Assembly: GCF_913060805.1 (NCBI RefSeq) | Contig: NZ_CAJXTC010000010.1 | Span: 1-64,000, forward strand | DNA length: 64,000 nucleotides | Direction of reading: 5' to 3' | Origin: an uncultured Draconibacterium sp. | Lineage (GTDB): Bacteria; Bacteroidota; Bacteroidia; Bacteroidales; Prolixibacteraceae | Part shown: positions 16,865-26,213 of the stretch, piece after piece | How positions within the stretch are numbered: the first letter of the stretch is position 1 | Layout: each line of letters starts with the position of its first letter | Program-made: the position numbers and the translations under genes | Notes under the pieces: generated by a model | Database searches by the model: none | The model's input: only the letters and a program-made list of their open reading frames with translations | Told to the model about the DNA's origin: nothing

Positions 16865-18166
16865 CTAAAGTGCATCAAGCCAATCTTCCATCTTTGTAAT
16901 GGCATACACCATTTTACTGCAATATTTTTTCAGAAATTCTTCGGTTAATGGCAAGTCCTTGTATTCGTTCATTGCTGCTTTCAGAACTGTTTCTCCATCA
17001 AAATCAACATAAGCAATACGGGCAGTTAGCTCCTCAGGCTGGCGACCAAATTCCATTCCCGGCAGGAAAGCAACGCCGGTATCGCGAAGGATTGCTTCGC
17101 ACAATTCAAACGATGTGAGAATGCCTCTAGCTGCCAGCTTTTCGCGGTAAACGCTAAAATTCGGGAACAGGTAAAAACCTCCTTTGGGAGTAGGAACGGT
17201 AATGTATTTTTCGCGTAAACGCATGGCAAAATAGTTTCCAAGCGATTTTAAAATGCGCCGCGAATGATCCAGATATTCGTCAATCTCCGGATGGTCTTCA
17301 AAAGCCGTAACCGCCGCGTATTGTATGGGCGCACTGGTTGAGGTGAAAGTTTCACTTGCCACGGTAGCCATTGCTTTTTGCAGCCATTTTAGGTTCGAAG
17401 GGAAAGTAAATGTGCCGAGACGCCAGCCCCCGGCCCCGGCCCACTTACTCAAACCACTGCTAACAATGGTGCCTTCAGGGTAATATCTTGCTATCGAAAC
17501 ATGGTCGCCGTTGTGATCTAACAGGCTGTATATTTCATCCGAAATAAGAATGATATTATACTTGCGGGCCACTTTGGCTAACTTTTTCAACCAGGCTTCA
17601 GAGTAAGTTGCACCTGTTGGGTTTGATGGGTAGTTTAAAATAACCACACGTGGCCGGTCGGGATCGGAACGACAGATGAGGTCGAGTTTTTCAGGACTCA
17701 GTTTCCATTCGCTCTCTTCCGATGTAGGAACCCAGTTTACATGGCGTCCTGCAATGCGTGCCTGTGGCGAATACGACACCCAGCTTGGTGTTGGTATTAT
17801 GAGCTCGCCGTAATAAACCAGTTGCAGAATAAAAATCAGCTCTTTCGAGCCGGGGCCAATCATAATATCGTCGGCCGTACATTCCAATCCTTGATGGCGG
17901 TAATTGAATTCGGCAATAGCTTCGCGGAGTTTTAGCAATCCCATAACAGGCAGGTAGTCTTTTTGGTGCGCATTTTGGCGCAGAGCTTCCTGTACAATTT
18001 CGGGAACGGGAAAAGGAGATTGGCCAAGTCCAAGCTTGTAAACAGTTTCTCCCTTTTGAATAAGTTCGTTGCTTCGTTCGTTGATCAGCAGTGTTGCCGA
18101 CTGGTTTAAACCTCTAACGTTTAAGTTGAGATTTACAAAGTGTTTGCTTTTTAGTCTTTTTTCCAT
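16865..18166 (-). CDS. PLP-dependent aminotransferase, class I/II
   Basis: Fold-type I aminotransferase of 433 residues. The PLP-binding Lys lies in SSGLSKWAGAGGWRLGTF, with the Asn/Asp/Tyr set in NYPSNPTG and ISDEIYS. It most resembles aspartate/aromatic-type enzymes. An unusual N-terminal extension (KSKHFVNLNLNVRGLNQSATLLINERSNELIQKG) places the usual substrate-binding helix late. No neighbouring biosynthetic gene reveals the substrate. Confidence 0.88.
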   Translation of the reverse strand: MEKRLKSKHFVNLNLNVRGLNQSATLLINERSNELIQKGETVYKLGLGQSPFPVPEIVQEALRQNAHQKDYLPVMGLLKLREAIAEFNYRHQGLECTADDIMIGPGSKELIFILQLVYYGELIIPTPSWVSYSPQARIAGRHVNWVPTSEESEWKLSPEKLDLICRSDPDRPRVVILNYPSNPTGATYSEAWLKKLAKVARKYNIILISDEIYSLLDHNGDHVSIARYYPEGTIVSSGLSKWAGAGGWRLGTFTFPSNLKWLQKAMATVASETFTSTSAPIQYAAVTAFEDHPEIDEYLDHSRRILKSLGNYFAMRLREKYITVPTPKGGFYLFPNFSVYREKLAARGILTSFELCEAILRDTGVAFLPGMEFGRQPEELTARIAYVDFDGETVLKAAMNEYKDLPLTEEFLKKYCSKMVYAITKMEDWLDAL

Positions 18167-18325
18167 CTTGCTGCTATCTTTAATTGTTATTTCAATTCAA
18201 TATGCTGTCAAAAGTAACTCTTGAATATCAAAAAGAAATCAGTTGTTTTGTTTTTGTGGATATATGATTTTAAATTTTAACTTTCTCTTGATATTTGATA
18301 TTTTATGTTCATAGTTTATCGTAAA

Positions 18326-18357
18326 ACAAAAAAGGGAACCATTACTGATTCCCTTTT
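18326..18357 (-). terminator. terminator of the GAF gene
   Basis: Stem AAAAGGGAA (18330-18338) with TTCCCTTTT (18349-18357); on the minus strand it is followed by a T tract (A tract at 18326-18333). It lies 27 bases after the stop of the gene at 18385. Confidence 0.8.
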
Positions 18358-18384
18358 CAATTGTTATTGTATTTTTCTGCTATT

Positions 18385-18846
18385 CTAACTATAAATTAAT
18401 TCCAATATTTTCTCCAGCCAATGCGCATCCACTTCAGTAAAAGATGCTTTTTCCGAGCTGTCGATATCCAAAACACCGATTATTTCACCGGCCTTATTTT
18501 TAAGCGGAACTACGATCTCTGAATTCGAGCGGGCATCGCAGGCAATGTGATCCGGAAAAGCGTGTACATCTTCAACTATTACTGTTTCTTTTTTGTTGTA
18601 GGCAGCCCAGCAGACACCTTTGTCTTTTTCCAGAATCTGGCAGGCAACCGGCCCCTGGTAGGAGTTCACAATCATCTCTCCATCTTCAATCAGGTAGTAT
18701 CCCGTCCAGAAAAAGTAATCCATTTTATGGTGCAAAACGGCAATAATTGTTGCCATTCGCGCCTGTGTATTATTACTTTTTACCACCAGTTCACTCAGCT
18801 GTTTGTAAATCCTTCCGTAACGGCCTTCTTTTTTCCTGTCTTCCAT
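18385..18846 (-). CDS. msrC: free methionine-R-sulfoxide reductase (GAF domain)
   Basis: A single GAF domain of 153 residues that reduces free L-methionine-R-sulfoxide with thioredoxin. The three functional cysteines are at 69, 79 and 103; the spacing of 10 and 24 residues equals that of E. coli fRMsr (84, 94, 118). FWTGYYLI and CDARSNSEIVVPL are also conserved. Together with MsrA at 10.5 kb it covers two branches of methionine-sulfoxide repair. Divergent from the DUF4870 gene. Confidence 0.93.
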   Translation of the reverse strand: MEDRKKEGRYGRIYKQLSELVVKSNNTQARMATIIAVLHHKMDYFFWTGYYLIEDGEMIVNSYQGPVACQILEKDKGVCWAAYNKKETVIVEDVHAFPDHIACDARSNSEIVVPLKNKAGEIIGVLDIDSSEKASFTEVDAHWLEKILELIYS

Positions 18847-18925
18847 TTTAAATTAATTCTGCCTGTTGAAATCTTGCACGAATAAACAAAAAATCATTAG
18901 TTTAGTTGAACTAAAAACTGAAAAA

Positions 18926-19282
18926 ATGCACCGAATAATCGATGATCCGAACGAGCGCCAGTGGGGAATGTTAGTTCATATTGCCGCTTTGGCACTTTTT
19001 ATTTTACCTGTTGCCGGAAATATAATTGGGCCGCTCATTATCTATTTAATGAAAAAAGACGAGTACGAATTTGTGAACGAACAGGGCAAGGAAGTACTAA
19101 ATTTCCAGATCACCTGGTCGATCATCTTTTTTATTTCAATCCTACTTATTATTGTAGGAATTGGCGTTTTAATGTTGGTTGGATTTGGAATAGCCTGGCT
19201 GGTTTTGGTTATTGTGGCTTCGGTTTCGGCAAGTAATGGAACGCCTTACAAATATCCTTTCACCATCCGTTTTTTGCAATAA
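18926..19282 (+). CDS. DUF4870 (Tic20-like) small membrane protein
   Basis: 118 residues starting at ATG 18926 (MHRIIDDPNERQWGM); the in-frame ATG at 18866 would add 20 poorly conserved residues and overlap the divergent gene's leader. It has about three membrane helices (LVHIAALALFILPVAGNIIGPLIIYL; a long central pair) and the family signature EFVNEQGKEVLNFQITW. Function unknown; the Tic20-like fold is structural only. Confidence 0.85.
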   Translation: MHRIIDDPNERQWGMLVHIAALALFILPVAGNIIGPLIIYLMKKDEYEFVNEQGKEVLNFQITWSIIFFISILLIIVGIGVLMLVGFGIAWLVLVIVASVSASNGTPYKYPFTIRFLQ

Positions 19283-19294
19283 TATTAATTGCCA

Positions 19295-19327
19295 AAGGAT
19301 GTAATCTTTCAAAAAGATGACATCCTT
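19295..19327. repeat. REP-like palindrome, left of RAYT gene
   Basis: AAGGATGTAATCTT (19295-19308) and AAGATGACATCCTT (19314-19327) are inverted copies with one mismatch. Five bases separate it from the RAYT stop codon, and it may also end transcription of the convergent DUF4870 gene. Confidence 0.8.
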
Positions 19328-19332
19328 CAATT

Positions 19333-19938
19333 TCATTCAATAACAATTGCTGTTCTTTCGTAATGCATTCCGTTATGGTACGATGCGAAATCTTTCTTGC
19401 CTCCAAATATTTCATGTACTAAATCACGTTTCAACTTTGTAGGATTCTGGGAGCATAGAGCCATAAAAGAACTATAGTTGTATGTTTTGAAATTTTCTGT
19501 TAATCCATGCCGTTCAGGATTGTAATGCACATAAAATATTGCATATTCCAAATAATCTTGCTCTGTAATTTCTAGTCGTTTAAAAGGCCGGTTGAATAAA
19601 CTTCCGGTTCTGCTTTCCTGATTATTAATAGCCATTGAATAACTAACAAACATTTTCCTAAATTGATTGGAAACAATTTTGCCTATTTCGGTTTCATTTT
19701 CAATTCTGTAATCGTTTTGAAAAATGACATCCTTGATTTTTATAACTAAATGAAAATGATTGGGTAAAAGACAATAGGCTAAAATATCGACATATTCTGT
19801 TAAATGTTTTTTTATTAGTGCAAGGAAATGTTGATAGTTCTTTTTCTGTAGGAAAATTCTCTGTCCATTAATTCCTCGGTTGAAAACATGGTAGTAACTT
19901 CCACTCGTAAAGGGTGTTATTGATTTTATTGAAGGCAT
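19333..19938 (-). CDS. REP-associated tyrosine transposase (RAYT, Y1_Tnp)
   Basis: A single-strand DNA transposase-like HUH nuclease of 201 residues, from the ATG at 19938 (MPSIKSITPFTSGSYYHVFNRG). A longer in-frame start at 20010 lies inside the palindrome and is unlikely. The HUH motif is HFH at 61-63 (LLPNHFHLVIKI). The catalytic Tyr is one of those in LEYAIFYVHYNPERHG (about 132-139), preceded by RTGSLFNRPFKR, a RAYT hallmark. RAYTs are IS200-related but usually domesticated, moving or maintaining REP palindromes. Palindromes with the same head lie on both sides of the gene and at 10358. Confidence 0.9.
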   Translation of the reverse strand: MPSIKSITPFTSGSYYHVFNRGINGQRIFLQKKNYQHFLALIKKHLTEYVDILAYCLLPNHFHLVIKIKDVIFQNDYRIENETEIGKIVSNQFRKMFVSYSMAINNQESRTGSLFNRPFKRLEITEQDYLEYAIFYVHYNPERHGLTENFKTYNYSSFMALCSQNPTKLKRDLVHEIFGGKKDFASYHNGMHYERTAIVIE

Positions 19939-19981
19939 ACATAAAGATACGAAAATTATTAACTGAACAGTTCTCATGGAT

Positions 19982-20014
19982 AAGGATGTCATCTTTTTAA
20001 AAGATGACATCCTT
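19982..20014. repeat. REP-like palindrome, right of RAYT gene
   Basis: A perfect 16-bp inverted repeat (AAGGATGTCATCTTTT at 19982-19997, complement at 19999-20014) around a single T, 43 bases upstream of the RAYT start and 30 bases before the hisS promoter. Confidence 0.85.
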
Positions 20015-20044
20015 AAAACTACTGTGTGTTTAAACAGAAATTCT

Positions 20045-20052
20045 TACTTTTG
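20045..20052 (+). promoter_or_regulatory. -7 element for hisS
   Basis: TACTTTTG followed by CAGCC is a perfect Bacteroidota -7 element 23 bases upstream of the hisS ATG. The -33 position has CTG/GTG rather than TTG. Confidence 0.45.
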
Positions 20053-20075
20053 CAGCCTCATAAAATTTTAAAACG

Positions 20076-21437
20076 ATGGCACAGAAACCTTCGATTCCAA
20101 AAGGCACCCGCGATTTTTCACCGTCAGAAATGGTGAGAAGAAATTATATTTTCAATACCATTAAAGATGTTTTTCGTTTGTACGGATTTCAACCCATTGA
20201 AACGCCGGCGATGGAAAACCTCTCCACATTGATGGGAAAATATGGCGAAGAAGGGGATAAACTGTTGTTTAAAATTTTGAATTCGGGCGATTTTATCTCG
20301 AAAGTTCCGCAGGATATGCTGGACGAGAAAAACTCGAACAAGCTTACCACAAAACTTTCGGAAAAAGGATTGCGTTACGACTTAACAGTGCCATTTGCGC
20401 GCTACGTTGTGCAGTATCGTAACGATATCGCTTTCCCATTTAAACGCTACCAGATTCAGCCGGTTTGGCGTGCCGACCGACCTCAAAAAGGTCGTTACCG
20501 CGAGTTTTACCAGTGCGATGTTGATGTGATCGGAAGTAACAGTTTGCTGAACGAAGTGGAGCTGGTACAAATTATCGATGAGGTTTTCCAACGATTGGGA
20601 ATCAATACAACAGTAAAAATCAACAACCGTAAAATTCTAGCCGGAATTGCAGAAGCCATTGGCGAAGCCGACCGAATGGTTGACATTACCGTTGCCATCG
20701 ATAAACTGGATAAAATTGGTTTGGAAAAGGTAAATGCCGAAATGCTGGACAAAGGAATTTCGCAGGAGGCCGTTGATAAACTTCAACCAATTTTAAAGCT
20801 TGAAGGAAGCACAGTCGAAAAGCTGGCGCAGATTGAAACAGTTATTGGCGGAACCGAAATAGGTGCCAAAGGAATTGCCGAAATGCGTACCATGTTTGCG
20901 TACCTTGAAAACGTTGAATTAAATACTACGGTTGAACTCGACCTTACACTAGCACGCGGATTGAATTATTACACCGGTGCTATTTTCGAGGTAAAATCGA
21001 ACGATGTACAAATTGGCAGCATTTGTGGTGGTGGTCGTTACGACGACCTGACCGGAATTTTCGGTATGCCCGATGTTTCTGGTGTTGGTGTGTCGTTTGG
21101 TGCCGAGCGTATTTACGATGTGTTGGTTCAGTTGGATGCTTTCCCGGAAGAGTCGCTGGAAACCACAAAAGCTTTGTTCGTAAACTTCGGAGAGAAGGAA
21201 GAAGCCTACTGTTTGCCAGTTTTGGCTCAGTTGCGTAAAAATGGCGTGAATGCCGAAATCTTCCCCGAAAGCGCCAAAATGAAAAAGCAAATGACGTATG
21301 CCAATCGCAAAGAAATTGCATATGTAATTCTGGCCGGCGATAACGAAATGGCTGCCCAAAAGTTTACGCTTAAAAATATGGAAACCGGGGAGCAGCAATT
21401 AGTTGACGCACAAGAGCTGATAAATATCCTAAAATAG
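20076..21437 (+). CDS. hisS: histidyl-tRNA synthetase
   Basis: Class II aminoacyl-tRNA synthetase charging tRNA-His. [12 protein letters not shown] at the start, class II motif 2 in [26 protein letters not shown], histidine-A loop [14 protein letters not shown], motif 3 [16 protein letters not shown] followed by [15 protein letters not shown], and a C-terminal anticodon-binding domain. 453 residues, full length. Its promoter sits directly after the RAYT palindrome. The 232 bases between hisS and hutH hold no gene I can support. Confidence 0.97.
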   Translation: MAQKPSIPKGTRDFSPSEMVRRNYIFNTIKDVFRLYGFQPIETPAMENLSTLMGKYGEEGDKLLFKILNSGDFISKVPQDMLDEKNSNKLTTKLSEKGLRYDLTVPFARYVVQYRNDIAFPFKRYQIQPVWRADRPQKGRYREFYQCDVDVIGSNSLLNEVELVQIIDEVFQRLGINTTVKINNRKILAGIAEAIGEADRMVDITVAIDKLDKIGLEKVNAEMLDKGISQEAVDKLQPILKLEGSTVEKLAQIETVIGGTEIGAKGIAEMRTMFAYLENVELNTTVELDLTLARGLNYYTGAIFEVKSNDVQIGSICGGGRYDDLTGIFGMPDVSGVGVSFGAERIYDVLVQLDAFPEESLETTKALFVNFGEKEEAYCLPVLAQLRKNGVNAEIFPESAKMKKQMTYANRKEIAYVILAGDNEMAAQKFTLKNMETGEQQLVDAQELINILK

Positions 21438-21669
21438 ATGATCGGATTGTCCGATATTGCCCCAAAATAAATTGAGCAATGATTGCATCGGTTTCAAACA
21501 GACTTGTAAAAACCCTTGGTGGAGATGTACGTTTCCCGTGATAAACGTGCGCAGATGGATTGTAAAAGTTAGCGAGTAGTGAGCGATTTATTAAGGCTCG
21601 ACTCAAATTACAATTTATCGGTTTAACAGTTTAACAATATCTCCATTAAAAATTTTTACAGTTTAAATT

Positions 21670-23172
21670 ATGGCAAACCGTATATTTGAAATAACACCCA
21701 AAAACCTCACTTTCGAAATCATTCAGGATATTCTGGACAACAATGTAAAGCTCAAACTTTCAGAAATATCCGTACAACTTATTCATAAAAGTAAAAAGTA
21801 CCTCGATAATAAACTCGAAAGAGCCGACAAACCACTTTACGGAATTAATACCGGGTTTGGTGCCTTGTGCGATATCGAGATTTCGAAAGATGGCCTGAGC
21901 AAATTGCAGGAAAACCTGGTCGTTTCGCACGCTTGTAATATTGGCCCGGAAATTCCGGCTGACGTTGTTAAACTGATGTTGCTGTTAAAAGCACACGCGC
22001 TTTCAAAAGGTAATTCGGCAGTACAATTGATAACCGTACAGCGAATTCTTGACCTTTTTAATAACGATGTTTTACCGGTTGTTTGCGAGCAGGGATCGCT
22101 TGGAGCAAGTGGTGATTTAGCGCCTTTGGCAAAACTATTTTTGCCACTGCTTGGTTTGGGCGAGGTTAATTTTGAAGGTAAAAAACAACAGGCCGGCAAA
22201 GTGCTTGAAAAGTTGGGGTGGGAGCCAATAAAACTGGAAGCCAAAGAGGGACTTGCCTTGCTGAATGGTACACAGTTTATGAGCGCGCACGCCGTGTTTA
22301 CTTTACTAAAAACCTTCCGAATTATCGATCAGGGAGATATTATCGGGGCACTTTCGCTGGATGCTTTTGATGGTTTGATCGAACCTTTTTCTGAGAACAT
22401 CCAACGTATTCGTCCGCACAAAGGGCAAGCCGAAACGGCAAAGAATTTCAGGAATGTTTTAACCGGCAGCGAAATGCAGGCCAAACCAAAAGCTCACATT
22501 CAGGATCCTTATTCTTTCCGCTGTATTCCGCAGGTTCACGGAGCAGTAAAAGACGCAGTTAATTATGTGGCTAAGGTCATTGAAACAGAAATTAATTCGG
22601 TAACGGATAATCCAACGGTTTTCCCCGATGAAGATTTGATCATTTCAGGAGGGAACTTTCATGGCGAGCCGCTTGCCTTGTCGCTTGATTTTCTGGCTAT
22701 GGCAATAAGCGAATTGGGAAGTATTTCGGAACGAAGAACTTACCGTTTGATTTCGAGCGAACGCGAATTGCCTGAATTTTTGGTTGCTAATCCCGGATTG
22801 AACTCCGGTTTTATGATTCCGCAATATGCCGCAGCGTCGATTGTTAGCCAGAACAAACAGCTGTGTACGCCTTGTGTGGTGGATTCTATTCCATCGTCGA
22901 ACGAGCAGGAAGACCACGTTAGTATGGGCGGAAATGCAGCAACAAAAGCCTTAAAAGTGGTGCTGAATACCGAAAAGATTCTGGCAATTGAATTGTACAA
23001 CGCGGCTCAGGCAATGGATTTTCGTCGGCCAATAAAATCGTCGCCGTTTATCGAACGTTTTATTAAAGAGTACCGCAAAAAGGTAAGTTTCGTTGAGGAA
23101 GACATTGTAATGTACGAAGCGATAAACCTTACCATCGATTTCTTGAATACAACAAAATTCGATCGATTATAA
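21670..23172 (+). CDS. hutH: histidine ammonia-lyase
   Basis: Converts L-histidine to urocanate and ammonia, the first step of histidine degradation. The self-forming MIO cofactor triad Ala-Ser-Gly is at 146-148 in GSLGASGDLAPLA. YGINTGFG (58-65), SVTDNP and SSNEQEDHVSMGGNAA are also conserved. 500 residues, full length. The remaining hut genes are absent from the window, and it stands next to hisS, so its place in catabolism versus another aromatic amino-acid lyase role is not shown by context. Confidence 0.93.
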   Translation: MANRIFEITPKNLTFEIIQDILDNNVKLKLSEISVQLIHKSKKYLDNKLERADKPLYGINTGFGALCDIEISKDGLSKLQENLVVSHACNIGPEIPADVVKLMLLLKAHALSKGNSAVQLITVQRILDLFNNDVLPVVCEQGSLGASGDLAPLAKLFLPLLGLGEVNFEGKKQQAGKVLEKLGWEPIKLEAKEGLALLNGTQFMSAHAVFTLLKTFRIIDQGDIIGALSLDAFDGLIEPFSENIQRIRPHKGQAETAKNFRNVLTGSEMQAKPKAHIQDPYSFRCIPQVHGAVKDAVNYVAKVIETEINSVTDNPTVFPDEDLIISGGNFHGEPLALSLDFLAMAISELGSISERRTYRLISSERELPEFLVANPGLNSGFMIPQYAAASIVSQNKQLCTPCVVDSIPSSNEQEDHVSMGGNAATKALKVVLNTEKILAIELYNAAQAMDFRRPIKSSPFIERFIKEYRKKVSFVEEDIVMYEAINLTIDFLNTTKFDRL

Positions 23173-23210
23173 AAAAAAGGCTGTCTGAAAATCATCAGAC
23201 AGCCTTTTTT
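23173..23210. terminator. bidirectional terminator
   Basis: A 16-bp stem (23173-23188 with 23195-23210), core GGCTGTCTGA/TCAGACAGCC, between convergent hutH and the thioredoxin gene. Confidence 0.93.
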
Positions 23211-23227
23211 ATTTCACACTTTAACGA

Positions 23228-23749
23228 TTAAAGGGCGTCGCTTGTTTGTTGCTTTTTAAGCAATATTGTATTAATGTTTTGTGTAAACATCTTTTTAGTG
23301 TCTTCTTTCGAACGGGCAATACCCGAAGCCATTGTTGGTTTTCCTTCCATCGGAATATAAAGGAAAGCAGGTATGCTTTTTACGCCAAATACAGCAGCTA
23401 ACTCGCGTTCAACTTGCGTATCGATTTTGTAAACGATCACTTCTTCCGAGAATTCAGCTGCCACTTCTTCAAGAATAGGAGCTGCAGTTCGGCAAGGTCC
23501 GCACCAGTCGGCATAAAAATCGATCAGAGCCGGTTTTTCGCCTTTGTATTTCCATTCTTGTGGAGAGTTTTCGTAATCCCATACTTTTTCTAAAAACATG
23601 GCTTTGGTTAGCATGGTGGTGGCTTTTCCTGCCTCCGAAACTGATTTTGTTGGCGCTTCACTATTGTTTTTTTCAGCATTTGCCGTGCACGAGCTATACC
23701 CGAACAACAAAAAAGCAGCCATCATAAGTGTAATAAATCTTGTTTTCAT
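23228..23749 (-). CDS. thioredoxin-family lipoprotein
   Basis: 173 residues. The signal ends in a lipobox (FGYSSC, Cys21), so it is probably attached to a membrane facing the periplasm. The thioredoxin fold carries the active site WCGPC at 82-86 and the cis-Pro in VKSIPAFLYIP. It is likely a periplasmic thiol reductant or oxidant. A perfect TATATTTG -7 element on the minus strand lies upstream at 23797-23804. Confidence 0.9.
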   Translation of the reverse strand: MKTRFITLMMAAFLLFGYSSCTANAEKNNSEAPTKSVSEAGKATTMLTKAMFLEKVWDYENSPQEWKYKGEKPALIDFYADWCGPCRTAAPILEEVAAEFSEEVIVYKIDTQVERELAAVFGVKSIPAFLYIPMEGKPTMASGIARSKEDTKKMFTQNINTILLKKQQTSDAL

Positions 23750-23945
23750 TTTATTCTGTTTTTATTAATATCAAACTGTAATGACAAAAATTTGTTCAAA
23801 TATATATAAATATCTAGATATATGAATTACAAAAGCTATGCCAATTTTTGTCTCCATAAAACTACAACATATTTTAACTATTCAACGCAACCTTTTTTCT
23901 TTTTCATTCGTCTATCAGCTGTGATTAAATTAATTAAAAAGAGTG

Positions 23946-24653
23946 ATGAAAAAATTAGCATTTGGAATTTTAATGGGATTACTGGTAGCTTTTACCAGCT
24001 GTTTAGATGACGACGATGGTTATTCGTTGGGGGATTATTGGGTTGGATTTGGTATTTATAAAGGCGATGGAGCGGGAGCTGTAAGTTTGGTCATGGACGA
24101 TGGTTCTGTTTTGATTCCGGCAGCCTCGTCAAGTCCGGGTTGGTCTTTGGATTTTTCGGATGGCGACCGTGTTCTGGTTAACTATACAATTTTAGATGAA
24201 GACGAAACCAGCAGCTCGGTAGAACGCTACTTTGTTAAGGTAAATGATATCAGTGATGTGCTGATGAAAGGAATTATGGATATTACTGAAGAAAATGCAG
24301 ATAGTATTGGTAACGATCCGATTATTGTTGAAGATGCCTGGATTACCGACAGTTTGCTGAATTTCAGATTGAAATACTGGGGATACAATAATATGCATTT
24401 CCTGAACCTGGTAAAAGAACCGGGAGATTTGACTGCCGACGATCAGCCATTTAAATTGGAGTTACGGCACAACGCAAACGAGGATCCTGAGTCGATTCCA
24501 TACACCGCTTATGTATCGTTTAGTTTGAACAGCTTGCGGTTAAGTGGTTTGGATTCGATACGCTTTGAAGTTACTGCAACAGATTATGAAGGTGTTGCTT
24601 ACCAGGATAGCGGCGTGTTTAATTATAGTAATTTGGAATTACCCACACCATAA
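23946..24653 (+). CDS. NigD-like lipoprotein
   Basis: 235 residues from ATG 23946; an in-frame GTG three bases earlier is the alternative. Lipobox AFTSC, then an acidic DDDDGYSLGDYW tract typical of NigD-type proteins of Bacteroidales, which were named from a bacteriocin-associated gene but have no proven activity. Two beta-rich domains follow. It is monocistronic with its own terminator. Confidence 0.75.
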   Translation: MKKLAFGILMGLLVAFTSCLDDDDGYSLGDYWVGFGIYKGDGAGAVSLVMDDGSVLIPAASSSPGWSLDFSDGDRVLVNYTILDEDETSSSVERYFVKVNDISDVLMKGIMDITEENADSIGNDPIIVEDAWITDSLLNFRLKYWGYNNMHFLNLVKEPGDLTADDQPFKLELRHNANEDPESIPYTAYVSFSLNSLRLSGLDSIRFEVTATDYEGVAYQDSGVFNYSNLELPTP

Positions 24654-24674
24654 AAATTAAACAGTGTAAAACAG

Positions 24675-24705
24675 AAAAGGTGCTCAAAATGAGCACCTTT
24701 TTTTA
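24675..24705. terminator. bidirectional terminator
   Basis: Stem AAAAGGTGCTC (24675-24685) with its complement at 24691-24701, AAAAT loop, T tract after; between convergent genes. Confidence 0.92.
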
Positions 24706-24728
24706 TTTGATAAAAGTTGATTTTTATT

Positions 24729-26138
24729 CTATTCAGGTCGCTGAATCTGTTCGATCAGCATTTCTCTTTTATTTTCGTCGAAACGAGAAAAACCACGATC
24801 GAAAATTTGGTACTCGAAATTAACTTTCGGAGCACTTTTCATAGCTACAACAGGTGTTCCTGTAATATCTTCGATGGCAGCTTTAAACAGCGGGTCGTTT
24901 TTATCTCCAAGCGGGAAGGTGGCGAACAAGTCGTCATCAACCGGAATATCAGGAGCAAAACCATTTTTAAAATCGGTAACACCGGCAGCATTGGCATAAC
25001 GCAAAACAATAGGTTGCAGCCCCCAGTTCGCGATTTCTTCGCTATATGATTCGCTGTAATAATCCTCTGGTCGTAAAGTGATTGATGCGGTATATTTTCC
25101 GTAGGTTGTATCTCCAACTGTTTTCACCTCATTCATGTATGCTCTCAACCCGGTTATAGATAGCTCAGATGCTGAAGCAGTTCCCGATCCGGTGAGGAAA
25201 TAAACATTGTTTAAATCCATTTTAACGGGAACCTGGTTGTCGAAATAAACTTCAACCTGACTCATAATTTGTCTGTCGATAAAGTAGTCCTGGTACTTAT
25301 TGTTCCATTTATAAGTAACAAGAATGCTGTTGTCGTTAACAATATCCACAGGTGCAATACTCGAGCACAAATGTTGTGCAGCCGAAATGGCCCCTCCCGG
25401 GTTATAACGAAGATCGACTACAAGATCTGTAGCTCCCTGGCTTACCAGGCTTGCAAAAGCATTGTCGAGCGCGCTGTTAAAATCAGGAATAAATTGTGCA
25501 TAAAAAATATAGCCAATCTTTCTTCCATCGTGTTCAACAATTTTGGTGGTTAATACGGGATTAAGAGTTAATACTGAAGACGTAAGGCTAAGAGTTGTAT
25601 CGGTGGCAATTCCTTCTTCGGTTAATACGCCAAGCGTTACATCCATGTTGTCGCTGTACAAAAGGTCGGTGTAGTTATTTTCTGTAATATCGGCATTGTC
25701 CATCATTACGAGTAAATCACCACGTTTAACTCCGGCCGCTGAAGCAGGAGTTTCCGGGTAAACATACTCAACGATAGCAAAAATATTACCGGTATTAGAG
25801 AAACGACCAAAGGCCAACGACCAGCCGTATGTTTTTTCAGTACCCTCAAAACTTGCTTCAAGAGCATCAACATCATCAGTTATGTACGACCACTTATCAT
25901 CTACATAAAGCAATTTGTTGAAATAGGCTTTCGGATCGCTTTCGTAGTTATAATCTATATCTGGCAATTCGTCGTACCAGAAATAAATATCATCCATTGC
26001 CTCATAAATGAATTTGTTTACCTTTTTGGCATATTCCGAAGCTTCTGGACCGTCGGGGTTGGGGTCATCTTTTTGGCAGCCAATAAAAACCGCCAAAGCA
26101 AGAAATAACAATAATGTTGTTTTCGCTAAATTTTTCAT
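24729..26138 (-). CDS. S41-family C-terminal-processing peptidase lipoprotein
   Basis: 469 residues from ATG 26138 (MKNLAKTTLLLFLALAVFIGC); the upstream ATG at 26159 would put seven residues before the lipoprotein signal. After the lipobox comes an acidic linker, a PDZ-like region (VYPETPASAAGVKRGDLLVMMDN) and the serine protease core (DLVVDLRYNPGG; TGSGTASASELSITGL with the nucleophilic Ser; Lys in GDTTYGKY). It resembles tricorn/CtpA-like periplasmic proteases of Bacteroidota that trim or turn over envelope proteins. Confidence 0.9.
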   Translation of the reverse strand: MKNLAKTTLLLFLALAVFIGCQKDDPNPDGPEASEYAKKVNKFIYEAMDDIYFWYDELPDIDYNYESDPKAYFNKLLYVDDKWSYITDDVDALEASFEGTEKTYGWSLAFGRFSNTGNIFAIVEYVYPETPASAAGVKRGDLLVMMDNADITENNYTDLLYSDNMDVTLGVLTEEGIATDTTLSLTSSVLTLNPVLTTKIVEHDGRKIGYIFYAQFIPDFNSALDNAFASLVSQGATDLVVDLRYNPGGAISAAQHLCSSIAPVDIVNDNSILVTYKWNNKYQDYFIDRQIMSQVEVYFDNQVPVKMDLNNVYFLTGSGTASASELSITGLRAYMNEVKTVGDTTYGKYTASITLRPEDYYSESYSEEIANWGLQPIVLRYANAAGVTDFKNGFAPDIPVDDDLFATFPLGDKNDPLFKAAIEDITGTPVVAMKSAPKVNFEYQIFDRGFSRFDENKREMLIEQIQRPE

Positions 26139-26213
26139 AATGTATTCTGTTACGTCCACAATTGTTCTACAATCATTCTTTATTAACGCAGTATGAGGCG
26201 TTTTCGTTTATCT

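Noticed and set aside
19939-20010. Longer RAYT start at 20010
   Set aside because: It would place codons inside the flanking palindrome; the RAYT family start motif begins at 19938.
21438-21669. Small gene or regulatory RNA between hisS and hutH
   Set aside because: Only short ORFs without family features and no convincing hairpin with T tract.
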